DNA of 64,000 bases from G963422745 sp963422745 (GCA_963422745.1 OY730477.1:248001-312000), one strand, 5' to 3'; positions 33,904 to 42,325 are shown, numbered from the stretch's first letter. Program-made: numbers and translations. Notes: generated by a model not told the origin, from the sequence alone.

Positions 33904-34611
33904 ATGAGTTACACCGAAATGAACCTGCGCCCGGTTGTGGAACACGACGAAGACACCCGTGCTGGGTTCGTCATTCGCGTCTACCAGCATCTGCTCGCAG
34001 CGATTGGTGCGTTTATTGCTTTGGAGGCACTGCTGTTCAATACGCCGTTCGCCAAGGCCTACTACAACTTGTTGACCCGGTTTTCGGCGTCGTGGCTGCT
34101 GGTGCTCGGGGCTTTCATGGTGGGCCAATGGATGGTCGCCAAGGCAGCCATGGATCTTCTCAATCCCAAGCGTCAGTATCAGGCGCTGTTAGGGATGGTG
34201 TTTCTACAGGCGCTGATCTTCACACCTTTCCTCTACTACGCATTCGCGGTCGAAAGCGCCGGAACCACGGTGGCCGCTGCCGCGCTGCTTACGATCATCG
34301 GCTTCACAGGGCTCAGCGTGGTGGCCTTCGTCACCCGCAAGGATCTGTCGTTCCTGCGGCCAATGCTGATGTTTGGCGGGGTAGCTGCTCTGGTTTTGAT
34401 CGTTGGTGCCGTGCTCTTCGGTTTCGAACTCGGAGTCTGGTTCTCGGTTGCAATGATCGCCCTGGCCGGTGGCTCGATTCTGTACCAGACCCAGGCCATT
34501 ATCCGTCAGTACCCTCCTGCAGCCCATGTGGCGGCCGCGTTAGGCCTCTTTTCCAGCGTGATGATGCTGTTTTGGTATGTACTGCGCCTGTTGATGCAGC
34601 TTCGGCGCTGA
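33904..34611 (+). CDS. Bax inhibitor-1/YccA-family membrane protein
   Basis: 235-residue protein with about seven membrane helices and the BI-1-like opening 'VIRVYQHLLAAIGAFIALEALLFNTPFAKAYYNLL', then 'LIFTPFLYYAF' and 'ALLTIIGFTGLSVVAFVTRKDLSFLRPMLMFGG'. The family includes proton-sensitive Ca2+ leak channels; a role in ion homeostasis is possible. It has a GGTAGGAG-type site before the ATG. It is transcribed against the mycofactocin genes that flank it (mftC and mftD), so it splits the cluster. Confidence 0.9.
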   Translation: MSYTEMNLRPVVEHDEDTRAGFVIRVYQHLLAAIGAFIALEALLFNTPFAKAYYNLLTRFSASWLLVLGAFMVGQWMVAKAAMDLLNPKRQYQALLGMVFLQALIFTPFLYYAFAVESAGTTVAAAALLTIIGFTGLSVVAFVTRKDLSFLRPMLMFGGVAALVLIVGAVLFGFELGVWFSVAMIALAGGSILYQTQAIIRQYPPAAHVAAALGLFSSVMMLFWYVLRLLMQLRR

Positions 34612-34676
34612 ACGGACCCACAAACCAACACGGCCTGAACGCGGTCTTCAGCGCTAGCTGTTCACCATTGCGGTGC

Positions 34677-35846
34677 CTAGAGCTTACGCCCCAGCAGCAC
34701 CGGCGTCGGTCGGGAATGATCGGTTCCCACCGCGGGTCGTGCGGTCCGCTCAACCGACGCAAGGGCGGTGACACCGTGGCCGTTCACACATTCGGGGTCG
34801 GGGCCGTCGATACGCAGTCCTGTGAAGAACTTGGCGGCCATGCAGCCTCCGCGACAGGCGTCGAATTGCCCGCACGAAGCGCAGGCACCGGCGGCCTGTG
34901 GCTCACGGAGGTCAGCGAACAGACGACTTTGCTGCCACACATGACGAAAGCCGCCTGGGTTGCGCACCGACCCAGCCAAGAACTCGGGGTGAAGAACAAA
35001 AGGGCAGGCGTAGACGTCGCCGATCGGGTCAATCAAACACACCACCCGACCGGCCCCGCATAGGTTGAGACCCGGCAGCGCTTCTCCAAGCGCGGATAGA
35101 TGAAAAAACGAGTCTCCGGTCAACACGTCGGGCCGTTCCAGCAGCCGCGAATATAGATACCTCTGCTGAGCGTCGCTGGGATGCAAATCGTGCCAGGTAT
35201 CAATTCCGCGGCCGGACGGGCGCAGCCTCGTGAGGCGTAGTTGCGCTCTGTAGCAATCCGCCAGGCTCAGCAATTCGTCGAATTGGGCGATGTTGTGGCG
35301 GGTCATCACTACCGAGATCTTGAATCCCTCAAAACCAGCGTCGCGAAGGTGCTGCATAGCCGCCACGGCGGTGGCAAACGATCCTTGGCCTCGCACATGG
35401 TCATTGGTTGCGGCGTCGGCTCCGTCGATCGAAATCTGGACGTCGATGTAGTCGTTGCAGGTGAGGCGACGCGCGGCTTCGGCGTCGATCCTGCTTCCGT
35501 TCGTCGAAAACTTGACGCCGATTCCGAGACCCGTGGCGTAATCAAGCAGATGCCAGAAGTCGGGCCGAATCGTGGGTTCACCGCCACCGATGTTGATGTA
35601 AAACACTTGCATTTGCTGCAATTCACGCAGTACCGCCTCACATTCCGCGGTGTCGAGCTCGTTTCGATCACGTCGGCCACTCGACGAGAGGCAGTGAACA
35701 CACTGCAGGTTGCAGGCGTAGGTAAGTTCCCAAGTCAAACAGATCGGAGCATTCAGCCCTGCCTCCAGACGATCGACGAGACCATTTTGGGTCCTGCGCT
35801 CTTGCCCCCCCGAGAGCGCCACGGACGAGCCCGTAACGGCGGTCAC
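34677..35846 (-). CDS. mftC: Mycofactocin radical SAM maturase MftC
   Basis: Radical SAM/SPASM enzyme that decarboxylates and cross-links the Val-Tyr end of MftA. From GTG 35846 (389 residues): CxxxCxxC at Cys45, Cys49, Cys52 ('TYACNLQCVHC') binding the SAM 4Fe-4S cluster; 'YINIGGGEPTIRPDFWHLLDYA'; 'VDVQISIDGADAATNDHVRG' in variant form; and a C-terminal SPASM domain with 'CGAGRVVCLIDPIGDVYACPF' and 'CASCGQFDACRGGC'. The start codon overlaps the mftB stop (GTGA). The first ~20 residues look poorly conserved, so a later start is possible. Confidence 0.95.
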   Translation of the reverse strand: MTAVTGSSVALSGGQERRTQNGLVDRLEAGLNAPICLTWELTYACNLQCVHCLSSSGRRDRNELDTAECEAVLRELQQMQVFYINIGGGEPTIRPDFWHLLDYATGLGIGVKFSTNGSRIDAEAARRLTCNDYIDVQISIDGADAATNDHVRGQGSFATAVAAMQHLRDAGFEGFKISVVMTRHNIAQFDELLSLADCYRAQLRLTRLRPSGRGIDTWHDLHPSDAQQRYLYSRLLERPDVLTGDSFFHLSALGEALPGLNLCGAGRVVCLIDPIGDVYACPFVLHPEFLAGSVRNPGGFRHVWQQSRLFADLREPQAAGACASCGQFDACRGGCMAAKFFTGLRIDGPDPECVNGHGVTALASVERTARPAVGTDHSRPTPVLLGRKL

Positions 35847-36142
35847 GACCTCACCAGGAAATCCGAGCGGGCAAGCGAGGCCAACGCATGTTGAAACGAC
35901 GGCCACCGTGGCGACTCAATACCGTTGGCATCGAATGCATCTCGAACTGAGGCGTGCGCCGGGAGGGATTCGATCAGCTTGACGAGATCCGCGGAGCGCA
36001 AGAAGTTGAGTCTCCGATTGCCGTGATGGTAGGCGAGCGCCCCGAACGGTTCGCGACGCATTACCACACGTTCATGAAGTCGATAAGCGCTGTCGGCATC
36101 AAAGTCGTTGGAGGCTGTGTTGTCGTTGGAGGCTGTGTTCAT
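35843..36142 (-). CDS. mftB: Mycofactocin peptide chaperone MftB
   Basis: 99-residue RRE/PqqD-like protein that binds the MftA peptide and presents it to MftC. The core 'YRLHERVVMRREPFGALAYHHGNRRLNFLRSADLVKLIESL' and the C-terminal 'FQHALASLARSDFLV' match MftB. The N-terminus has a short in-frame duplication (ASND). It starts 15 bp after the mftA stop and overlaps mftC, giving a compact mftABC unit. Confidence 0.94.
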   Translation of the reverse strand: MNTASNDNTASNDFDADSAYRLHERVVMRREPFGALAYHHGNRRLNFLRSADLVKLIESLPAHASVRDAFDANGIESPRWPSFQHALASLARSDFLVRS

Positions 36143-36157
36143 GTGCCGAATGCAGTA

Positions 36158-36295
36158 TCAGTAGACACCGCACATACCGTCAATCGAGATCTCCGAGACC
36201 AGCAGATCCGAGACCAATAGCTCGGTCGAGTCGGTTGCTGGTTCAGGTGTTGACTCAACTGGTTGAGGTTCGGCGTTCGGTTCGTTCGGCTCCAT
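36158..36295 (-). CDS. mftA: Mycofactocin precursor peptide MftA
   Basis: 45-residue precursor peptide of the redox cofactor mycofactocin. It opens MEPNEPNAEPQP, continues with an acidic, Pro-rich leader and ends ISIDGMCGVY followed by TGA, the signature MftA C-terminus whose Val44-Tyr45 become the cofactor core. AGGAGGA lies 5 nt before the ATG. A short internal duplication (LLVSD/LLVSE) is present. mftB and mftC follow immediately, which confirms the assignment. Confidence 0.97.
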   Translation of the reverse strand: MEPNEPNAEPQPVESTPEPATDSTELLVSDLLVSEISIDGMCGVY

Positions 36296-36334
36296 AGGAG
36301 TCCTCCTGCGGCGTGGTTTGCTCATTCTTCTCGG

Positions 36335-36718
36335 CTAGTTGTCGCTGTCTACAGCGTTGGCGCGCAGCATGTTGAGCGGAACGATCTCCAAAGCACGTTC
36401 GTGTGTGGCGGCCAAGCGAACAGGTGCAGCTGCCCCAGCCATGGCAGCCTCAAGCCAGCGAGCCGCGCATACGCACCAACCATCACCGGGTCGCAATCCC
36501 GGGAACCCCCATTCTGGTCGGGGGGTGGACAGATCGTTACCCGCCTGTTTGGAAAACTCCAAGAAGCGGGCCGTGACTGTGGTGCAGACGGTGTGGGACC
36601 CGGCGTCCGCAGCCGATGTGTTGCAGCAACCATCACGGAAGAAGCCCGTGATGGGATCAAGGCCACATTCGGCAAGTTCCCCACCTAGCACATTACGGGC
36701 TAACACATTACGGGCCAT
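36335..36718 (-). CDS. DUF2237-family protein
   Basis: 127-residue protein with the DUF2237 pattern: 'NVLGGELAECGLDPITGFFRDGCC', 'DAGSHTVCTTVTARFLEFSKQAGNDLSTP', 'FPGLRPGDGWCVCAARWLEAAMAGAAAPV' and 'LAATHERALEIVPL'. Function is unknown; conserved Cys and His suggest a possible metal site. ATG 36718 is used, as the four residues before it start with TTG. The N-terminus has an in-frame 15-bp duplication (ARNVL repeated). It is 39 bp upstream of mftA on the same strand. Confidence 0.85.
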   Translation of the reverse strand: MARNVLARNVLGGELAECGLDPITGFFRDGCCNTSAADAGSHTVCTTVTARFLEFSKQAGNDLSTPRPEWGFPGLRPGDGWCVCAARWLEAAMAGAAAPVRLAATHERALEIVPLNMLRANAVDSDN

Positions 36719-36751
36719 GGTCGTATTCAATCACATAGTCTCATCAGCACA

Positions 36752-37243
36752 ATGCTGTTGCGCTCCGCCGCTGTGGCCGACGCCGAGGCCATCCGAACGA
36801 TCTACAACCACGAGGTCGAAACCACCTCCGCGACGATGGACCTGCGTCCTCGCTCGCTCGCCGAGCAGCAGGCATGGATTCGTGAACGTACCGGCGTTCT
36901 GGGAGCCATCGTGGCCGAAATTGACGGCGAAGTCGTCGGCTTCGCTTCGCTTTCGTGGTATCGCGATCGGCCAGCCTACTCCTCAACAGTTGAGGACAGC
37001 GTTTATGTAAGCGTTAATGCCCGCGGCAATCGGACCGGCCGAGCGTTGCTTGAGGAGTTGATTGAACTCGCCACACGGCACGGCTTCCACACCGTCTTGG
37101 CACACATCGCAACGGACCAGCGAGCTTCCATTGCACTTCATAAGGCCTGCGGATTCGTCCACGTCGGGGTGCAGCGTGAGGTTGGTCGCAAGTTCGGTCG
37201 CTGGGTTGATGTGGCGATAATGCAATACATGATCGCCATTTGA
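36752..37243 (+). CDS. GNAT acetyltransferase, phosphinothricin acetyltransferase-like
   Basis: 163-residue N-acetyltransferase. The order of motifs fits the PAT/YwnH group: 'RSAAVADAEAIRTIYNHEVETTSATMD', 'EVVGFASLSWYRDRPAY', 'VEDSVYVSVNARGNRTGRALLEELIELA' (acetyl-CoA loop RGNRTGRA), 'ATDQRASIALHKACGFVHVG' and 'VGRKFGRWVDVAIMQ'. Family members acetylate methionine sulfone/sulfoximine-like or other amino compounds; the real substrate here is unknown. Divergent from DUF2237/mftA. Confidence 0.9.
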   Translation: MLLRSAAVADAEAIRTIYNHEVETTSATMDLRPRSLAEQQAWIRERTGVLGAIVAEIDGEVVGFASLSWYRDRPAYSSTVEDSVYVSVNARGNRTGRALLEELIELATRHGFHTVLAHIATDQRASIALHKACGFVHVGVQREVGRKFGRWVDVAIMQYMIAI

Positions 37244-37285
37244 TCAGCAATCAGCACCGCTGATAACACACGCATGTGATGATCG

Positions 37286-37470
37286 GGGCACAAGTTACAC
37301 CGACGATGCCTTCCCACCTAGATGCCCGGCGCCGATTGGGGCTGCCAGTAGAATGACTGGGCACAAATTACAACGACGATGCCTTCCCACCTAGATGCCC
37401 GGCGCCGATTGGGGCTGCCAGTAGAATGACTGGGCACAAATTACACCGACGATGCCTCCTACCTAGATGA
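37286..37470. repeat. 73-bp tandem repeat, about 2.5 copies
   Basis: Units beginning GGGCACAAATTACA lie at 37286, 37359 and 37432, each 73 bp apart, with nearly identical content (CCTTCCCACCTAGATGCCCG within). The third is truncated. They sit downstream of the acetyltransferase gene; the two complete copies differ at few positions. Confidence 0.93.
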
Positions 37471-37529
37471 GCCTTCTACCTGACAGGGCTTCCAGGGCTC
37501 TTCCCCGGTTAGTTCAAACAAATCGCTAC

Positions 37530-37620
37530 GTTTGGTGGGCGGTTGCGGTGGGCGAGCGTTCATCATAGAGAACCCTTGAGATGGGCCGTTGCTCCGGTCG
37601 GTGGGCGGTTGCGGTGGGCC
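37530..37620. repeat. Direct repeat of a 20-bp G-rich element
   Basis: GGTGGGCGGTTGCGGTGGGC occurs near 37533 and 37599, and a shorter GGTGGGCCGGG follows at the tRNA-Tyr 3' end. It may derive from, or recombine with, the tRNA 3' region (GGTGGGCC). Nothing else in this stretch looks coding. Confidence 0.65.
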
Positions 37621-37659
37621 GGGGTGCTACGTCTCGGTTAGCTATGTTTAGCTATGTTT

Positions 37660-37744
37660 TGGTGGGCCGGGAAGGATTCGAACCTTCGTAGGCGAAGCCG
37701 ACGGGTTTACAGCCCGTTCCCTTTGGCCGCTCGGGCACCGACCC
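37660..37744 (-). tRNA. tRNA-Tyr(GTA)
   Basis: Type II tRNA with acceptor arms GGGTCGG and CCGGCCC (one U-G pair), discriminator A and an encoded CCA (37660–37662). The anticodon stem ACGGG/CCCGT encloses CTGTAAA, giving GTA. A long variable arm (CGGCTTCGCCTAC region) follows, then T arm GAAGGTTCGAATCCTTC. Confidence 0.95.
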
Positions 37745-37776
37745 TGCAAGTCTGCAATCCTACCTTGTGAGCAAGC

Positions 37777-38047
37777 GGATCAACCAGTCACACATACGTG
37801 GGCTCGCCCTCCCATATGGCTTACCCAGAAAGGTCCATTCGACCGGCTTGCCGACGATGGCTAACTCGGATCAACCAGTCATGCAAACCCGGGCTCGTCA
37901 CTCCCGTATGGCTTACCCAGCCATGTCCATTCGACCGGCTTGCCGACGATGGCTAACTCGGATCAACCAGTCATGCAAACCCGGGCTCGTCACTCCCGTA
38001 TGGCTTACCCAGAAGGTCCATTCGACCGGCTTGCCGACAAGGGCTAA
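37777..38047. repeat. ~92-bp tandem repeat, three copies, ending at the yajQ start
   Basis: Units start GGATCAACCAGTCA at 37777, 37868 and 37960 (91 and 92 bp apart) and contain TATGGCTTACCCAG and GTCCATTCGACCGGCTTGCC. The last copy ends about 12 bp before the yajQ ATG, so the promoter of yajQ must lie within or upstream of the array. Confidence 0.93.
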
Positions 38048-38058
38048 CATCGCATTTC

Positions 38059-38547
38059 ATGGCGACCTTTGACGTCGTATCCGAAGTCAACATGCAAGAG
38101 GTGCGTAACGCTGTTGATCAGACAGCCCGAGAGATCTCGCAACGTTTCGACTTCAAGGGCACCGGATCGTCGGTCGAACTCGGCGACGGGGTCATCGAGA
38201 TGATGTCCGCATCCGAAGACCGTCTTGCCGCTCTGCGTCAGGTCCTCGAGGAGAAGCTTGTTAGACGCAAGGTGTCGCTGAAGGTGCTCGACTACGACAA
38301 TCCCCAGCCCGCATCCGGTGCAACGGTCAGGCAGTCGGCCCGCCTGCAGGCCGGGATTGATACCGACAGGGCCAGGGCACTCAACAAGTTCATCAAAGGG
38401 CTGAGGCTCAAGGGTGTGCAGTCATCCACGCAGGGCGATCGTCTTCGGGTGAACGGCAAGAAGCGTGACGACCTACAGGCCGCCATCGCGGCCATCAAGG
38501 AAGAGGACTTCGGTCTTCCGCTCCAGTTCACCAATTTCCGCAACTGA
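38059..38547 (+). CDS. yajQ: YajQ-family nucleotide-binding protein
   Basis: 162-residue protein of the YajQ family, small cytoplasmic proteins that bind nucleotides (c-di-GMP in some species). It begins MATFDVVSEVNMQEVRNAVDQ, then 'REISQRFDFKGTGSSVEL', 'LRQVLEEKLVRRKVSLKVLDYDNPQPASG' and ends 'IKEEDFGLPLQFTNFRN', matching the family throughout. No classical ribosome-binding site is obvious between the repeat array and the ATG. Its 3' end is itself tandemly duplicated. Confidence 0.94.
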   Translation: MATFDVVSEVNMQEVRNAVDQTAREISQRFDFKGTGSSVELGDGVIEMMSASEDRLAALRQVLEEKLVRRKVSLKVLDYDNPQPASGATVRQSARLQAGIDTDRARALNKFIKGLRLKGVQSSTQGDRLRVNGKKRDDLQAAIAAIKEEDFGLPLQFTNFRN

Positions 38548-38597
38548 GCTACTGGAATTTCCGCAACTGAGCTAAGTTTCCGAAACTGAGCTACTGG
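38533..38597. repeat. ~22-bp tandem repeat containing the yajQ stop codon
   Basis: Three units of AATTTCCGCAACTGAGCTACTGG type lie at 38533–38555, 38556–38577 and ~38578–38597. The first includes the real yajQ stop (38545–38547); the second and third repeat the last codons and stop downstream. Same style as the 71-bp channel array on a smaller scale. Confidence 0.88.
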
Positions 38598-38741
38598 CGC
38601 CGCCCAGACCACCGCTCGGGCAAGCAAGCTTGTGACATATCCAAGCACTTGAAGTCCAAGCACTTGAAGATTCAGCGCTTACACGCATCGGCTTTGACCA
38701 AAGGGGATCTGGGTCGGCCCAATGGATCAGGGCGACATGGA

Positions 38742-39590
38742 TCAGAGCGACAAGCTCCGGAGCCTGGCGATGCGGGCCTCAGTGGGTGGGTGGGTGCTGA
38801 ATAGTTTTCCGACCCCACCACCACGTGCTTCCGCTTTGAGCGGGTTGATGATGTAGTTGCTCGCCTGATTGGGGTTCACGTGTGCCGGAATCCGGTTGGC
38901 ATACGCCTCAAGGCGCTCCAATGCGCTTGCCAACGGCTCACCTGTGCCGAGCAGCCGGGCCGCCGATTCGTCCGCCTGAAACTCCCGACTGCGACTTACA
39001 GCTGCCTGGATCAACGCCGCTGCAATAGGTGCCAACAACGCGAAGGCGAGTTCGCCGATCGGGTTGCGGTCATTGTCACGACCACCCGCGAAGATTGATG
39101 CGAACATCGCCATGCGGGCGGCGAACGTGATGGCCATACCGATGGCGGCGGCCACTGATCCGATCAGGATGTCGCGGTTGCGGATATGAGCCAGCTCATG
39201 CGCCAGCACACCGCGAATCTGGTTCCAGTTCATGGCTTCAACGAGACCCGCAGTGATGGCCACCGCCGCATTCTTTGGGTTACGGCCGGTGGCGAAAGCA
39301 TTCGGTTGAGGGTTGGGCGCGACGTACAGGCGCGGCATCGGCATTCCTGCGCGCTCGGTGAGTTCCTCCATGATCTGGTAGTACTGCGGAAACTCGTTGC
39401 GACCGACATGCTGAGCGCGCGCCGAAGCAATCGCCAACTTGTCGGAGAACCAATACGAACCACCTACGATCACAAAGCCGATCATCAGACCGATGATCAG
39501 GCCTGTGCTGCCGCCTAGGGCACCCCCTGCAACGATGATAAGGCCGCCCATCGCGGCAAGCAGGGTGAAGGTTTTTGCCGTGTTGAACAT
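38742..39590 (-). CDS. htpX: HtpX-family membrane metalloprotease (M48)
   Basis: 282-residue inner-membrane zinc protease involved in membrane-protein quality control. Two N-terminal helices ('FTLLAAMGGLIIVAGGALGG', 'GLIIGLMIGFVIVGGSYWF') are followed by 'MPRLYVAPNPQPNAFATGRNP', the zinc motif HELAH (131–135), two further hydrophobic stretches, 'SREFQADESAARLLG' (third ligand Glu) and 'LFSTHPPTEARIARLRSL'. All are standard HtpX features. Monocistronic. Confidence 0.95.
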   Translation of the reverse strand: MFNTAKTFTLLAAMGGLIIVAGGALGGSTGLIIGLMIGFVIVGGSYWFSDKLAIASARAQHVGRNEFPQYYQIMEELTERAGMPMPRLYVAPNPQPNAFATGRNPKNAAVAITAGLVEAMNWNQIRGVLAHELAHIRNRDILIGSVAAAIGMAITFAARMAMFASIFAGGRDNDRNPIGELAFALLAPIAAALIQAAVSRSREFQADESAARLLGTGEPLASALERLEAYANRIPAHVNPNQASNYIINPLKAEARGGGVGKLFSTHPPTEARIARLRSLSL

Positions 39591-39822
39591 GAGTAGGCAC
39601 CTCCGGCATCGGTCGCGCAGCTGTCATTGGCTGTCAACCATTGAGCATACGATCCACAGCGTCGTATGCGGGAGGTGACCGGACCTGGCCTGGTCAATCA
39701 CAACGGTCGGCGTGGTCAATCACGGCACGGCTAAGGCCCCCAAGCAATGTTGAACCGGCTTCGCCCCACTACGATCCGTCAGCGAACGGTGGCGAACGTA
39801 CACGCCGCGGCTCCCGTGTCCA

Positions 39823-39895
39823 GCCCCTGTAGCTCAGAGGATAGAGCGTCGGTTTCCTAAACCGTGCGTCGCAGGTTCGAGTCCTGCCAGGGGCG
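39823..39895 (+). tRNA. tRNA-Arg(CCT)
   Basis: Acceptor arms GCCCCTG and CAGGGGC pair fully, discriminator G at 39895. D arm GCTCAGAGGATAGAGC, anticodon stem CGGTT-type with loop TTCCTAA giving CCT, T arm GCAGGTTCGAGTCCTGC. CCA is not encoded. Confidence 0.95.
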
Positions 39896-40094
39896 CCCAA
39901 TTCACCTCGCAATCGCAGCTTCCGCAGGAATTCCGCCGGATCCGCAGTCGTCAGAGTCCGCATCCGCAGTCGTCGAAGTGTTCCAAGGATGCAGGGTACT
40001 TGCGCCATCTTGTTACTTGACCATTCTTGGCTCGAAGCAGTCGAGCCCGATGCCCGGTCAACAATTCACCCGGTCAGGTTGCTAGAACTGTGAC

Positions 40095-40673
40095 GTGCAA
40101 AGGATCCACCCGTCAGTCTTTGTCCATCCTTCGGCTCAGCTCTACGGGAACCTCTCGATCGCTGCGGACAGCTCGGTGTGGCTGAACGTCGTTATGCGGG
40201 CCGAGATCCACGAGATCAAGATCGGCGTCATGTCCAACATCCAGGACTTCGTCATGATCCACACTTCATATGACGGGCCGACGATAGTGGGTGACAACTG
40301 TTCAATCACCCATCACGTCACGCTGCACGGCTGCTTCGTAGAAGACGACTGCCTTATCGGTATAGGTGCCACGATCATGGACGGTGCCAGGATCGGAGCG
40401 GGATCGATCGTGGCTGGCGGCACTTTCGTTCCCGAAGGCCGCGAATATCCCCCGCACTCGATCATCATGGGCTCCCCCGGCGAGGTCCGCAGGACCCATG
40501 ACAGTCGTGTCGCCAATCGTCTCAACGCGCACGTCTACCGACGCAACGCCGAGGCATACACCCGCGGCGATCACAGGTCCTGGCACGGCGCCGAGTTCAA
40601 CAAGTGGATGGCGGACACCCGTAACCAACTCATCGACGAGGTCGCAGACGAGGACCGAGATCGGAGGAACTGA
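40095..40673 (+). CDS. Gamma-carbonic-anhydrase-like hexapeptide-repeat protein
   Basis: 192-residue left-handed beta-helix protein with GTG start. Hexapeptide-type turns ('SVFVHPSAQLYGNLSIAADSSVWLNVVMRAEIHEIKIG') carry histidines in metal-binding positions: His56 ('MIHTSYDG'), His73/His78 ('ITHHVTLHGC'). The helical C-terminus has 'VPEGREYPPHSIIMGSPGEVRR', as in YrdA/PaaY/gamma-CA-like proteins. Catalytic carbonic anhydrase activity is not assured from sequence. Confidence 0.9.
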   Translation: MQRIHPSVFVHPSAQLYGNLSIAADSSVWLNVVMRAEIHEIKIGVMSNIQDFVMIHTSYDGPTIVGDNCSITHHVTLHGCFVEDDCLIGIGATIMDGARIGAGSIVAGGTFVPEGREYPPHSIIMGSPGEVRRTHDSRVANRLNAHVYRRNAEAYTRGDHRSWHGAEFNKWMADTRNQLIDEVADEDRDRRN

Positions 40674-40791
40674 ACCAAACCCGCAATCCGCGGAGTTGCA
40701 CCTTTCGCATGCCCACTAGTGCACTTCAGTCAACTGCGGCTAATCTCGGGCACAATCCAAACCGCCCTGCCCGACAACCATGGGGGACCCG

Positions 40792-41949
40792 ATGGCCGGA
40801 GTCGTACTCGACAAAGTCAACAAGGTCTACCCGAACGGGTACCAAGCCATTCATGATCTTGATCTTGAGATCGAGGACCGAGAGTTCTTGGTGCTTGTCG
40901 GCCCTTCGGGATGTGGGAAATCGACAGCGCTTCGGATGGTGGCCGGGCTTGAGGAGATCAGTTCGGGAACGATGAGCATCGGCGAGCAGATCGTCAACGA
41001 CGTCGAACCCAAGGACCGCGATATCGCCATGGTCTTTCAGAACTATGCCTTGTACCCGCATATGACGGTGTACGACAACATCGGGTTCGCGCTCAAACTC
41101 TCTCGAACCCCAAAGCGTGAGCTCAACGAACGAGTTCGCGACGCGGCCCGGATCCTTGAGCTTGAGGACTTCCTAGACCGCAAGCCTGGACAACTCTCGG
41201 GTGGTCAGCGTCAGAGAGTTGCCATGGGCCGCGCAATTGTGCGCCATCCGGCCGCCTTCTTGATGGACGAACCCCTGTCAAACCTTGACGCCAAGCTGCG
41301 TGTTCAGATGCGCGCCGAAATAGCCAGGCTCCAACATGACCTCGGCATCACCACCTTGTATGTCACCCACGACCAGGTGGAGGCTATGACAATGGGCGAC
41401 CGGGTGGCGGTTCTAAAGGACGGCCACCTGCAGCAGGTCGACACTCCTCAGAATCTCTATGATCATCCGGCCAACGTGTTCGTAGGGGCGTTTATTGGGT
41501 CGCCGTCCATGAACCTCTACGAGGGCGGGCTGTCAAGCGACGGCGGCGCGCTCACTTTGGGTTCTCAGACCATCAATCTTGACCCTGTTGTCTTCGACAA
41601 GCGTCCCGGACTGCGTAGCTATTTCGGCCGTCAAGTCGTCGTCGGTATTCGTCCCGAAGACATGGAGGACCCTGCATATTCCGACGCGGTCAACCGCGGC
41701 AATCATCTTCGTTCCACTGTGACCCTGATTGAGGCACTCGGTGCGGAGGTCATGGTGCACTTCCAACTCGATGCTCGCACCGTCGATTCTGGCGACCCCG
41801 ATGTGCTTGACGATGTCGGTGACACCGGACGGACCGTCGCCCGTTTCGATCCGCGCAGCGCAGCACGGATCGGGGCTGCGCTTGAGGTCGCTGTCACCAC
41901 CGAGAATATCCACTTTTTCGACATGAGCAGCCACGTCACGATCCGCTAG
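40792..41949 (+). CDS. ABC transporter ATP-binding protein, MalK/UgpC/MsmX type (orphan)
   Basis: 385-residue ATPase for carbohydrate-type ABC importers. 'VVLDKVNKVYPNGYQAIHDLDLEIEDREFLVLVGPSGCGKST' contains Walker A; signature 'LSGGQRQRVAMGRAIV'; Walker B 'AFLMDEPLSNLD'; H-loop 'YVTHDQVEAMTMGDRVAVL'; then a C-terminal regulatory OB-fold domain with 'VVGIRPEDMEDP'. ATG 40792 is preferred because GGGGGA precedes it; ATG 40780 is possible. No permease genes adjoin it, so it may serve both ATPase-less sugar importers in this window. Confidence 0.93.
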   Translation: MAGVVLDKVNKVYPNGYQAIHDLDLEIEDREFLVLVGPSGCGKSTALRMVAGLEEISSGTMSIGEQIVNDVEPKDRDIAMVFQNYALYPHMTVYDNIGFALKLSRTPKRELNERVRDAARILELEDFLDRKPGQLSGGQRQRVAMGRAIVRHPAAFLMDEPLSNLDAKLRVQMRAEIARLQHDLGITTLYVTHDQVEAMTMGDRVAVLKDGHLQQVDTPQNLYDHPANVFVGAFIGSPSMNLYEGGLSSDGGALTLGSQTINLDPVVFDKRPGLRSYFGRQVVVGIRPEDMEDPAYSDAVNRGNHLRSTVTLIEALGAEVMVHFQLDARTVDSGDPDVLDDVGDTGRTVARFDPRSAARIGAALEVAVTTENIHFFDMSSHVTIR

Positions 41950-41964
41950 AAGCATCTGTTCGAA

Positions 41965-42072
41965 TCAACTCACCCGACAACATCAACTCACCCGACAACA
42001 TCAACTCACCCGACAACATCAACTCACCCGACAACATCAACTCACCCGACAACATCAACTCACCCGACAGCG
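41965..42072. repeat. 18-bp tandem repeat, six copies
   Basis: TCAACTCACCCGACAACA repeats at 41965, 41983, 42001, 42019, 42037 and 42055 (the last changes to CAGCGC). It begins 16 bp after the ATPase stop codon. A minus-strand open frame (GELMLS repeats) is a by-product. Confidence 0.95.
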
Positions 42073-42218
42073 CTGACCGGAACCTGCTCGAGTAGAGCCC
42101 GTCGTAGACGGGACCCGACAGCATCACACCCGACAACGCTGACCGGAACCTGCTCGAGTAGAGCCCGTCGTAGACGGGACCCGACAGCATCACACCCGAC
42201 AGCGCTGACCGGAACCTG
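42063..42218. repeat. 66-bp tandem repeat, about 2.3 copies
   Basis: Units starting CCCGACArCGCTGACCGG lie at 42063, 42129 and 42195. Each full unit contains CCCGTC-GTA-GACGGG, a 6-bp hairpin that could help terminate the ATPase transcript. The array abuts the 18-bp array, and together they occupy most of 41950–42325; no gene is visible there. Confidence 0.92.
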
Positions 42219-42325
42219 CTCGGTACTCTTTTCGGTCTCGTCTTGGGTTTCCGTCGCGTTGGCTTTTCGTCTAGCGCGCCCTTGCTGGTTGACCAGCCTT
42301 GAGGAGAAACTTGAGCTGATTGAAG

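Noticed and set aside
33690..35063. 457-residue plus-strand frame beginning with SSAEHPT repeats
   Set aside because: It starts in the 21-bp minisatellite and then crosses BI-1 in the wrong frame and mftC antisense. Both of those genes are clearly real.
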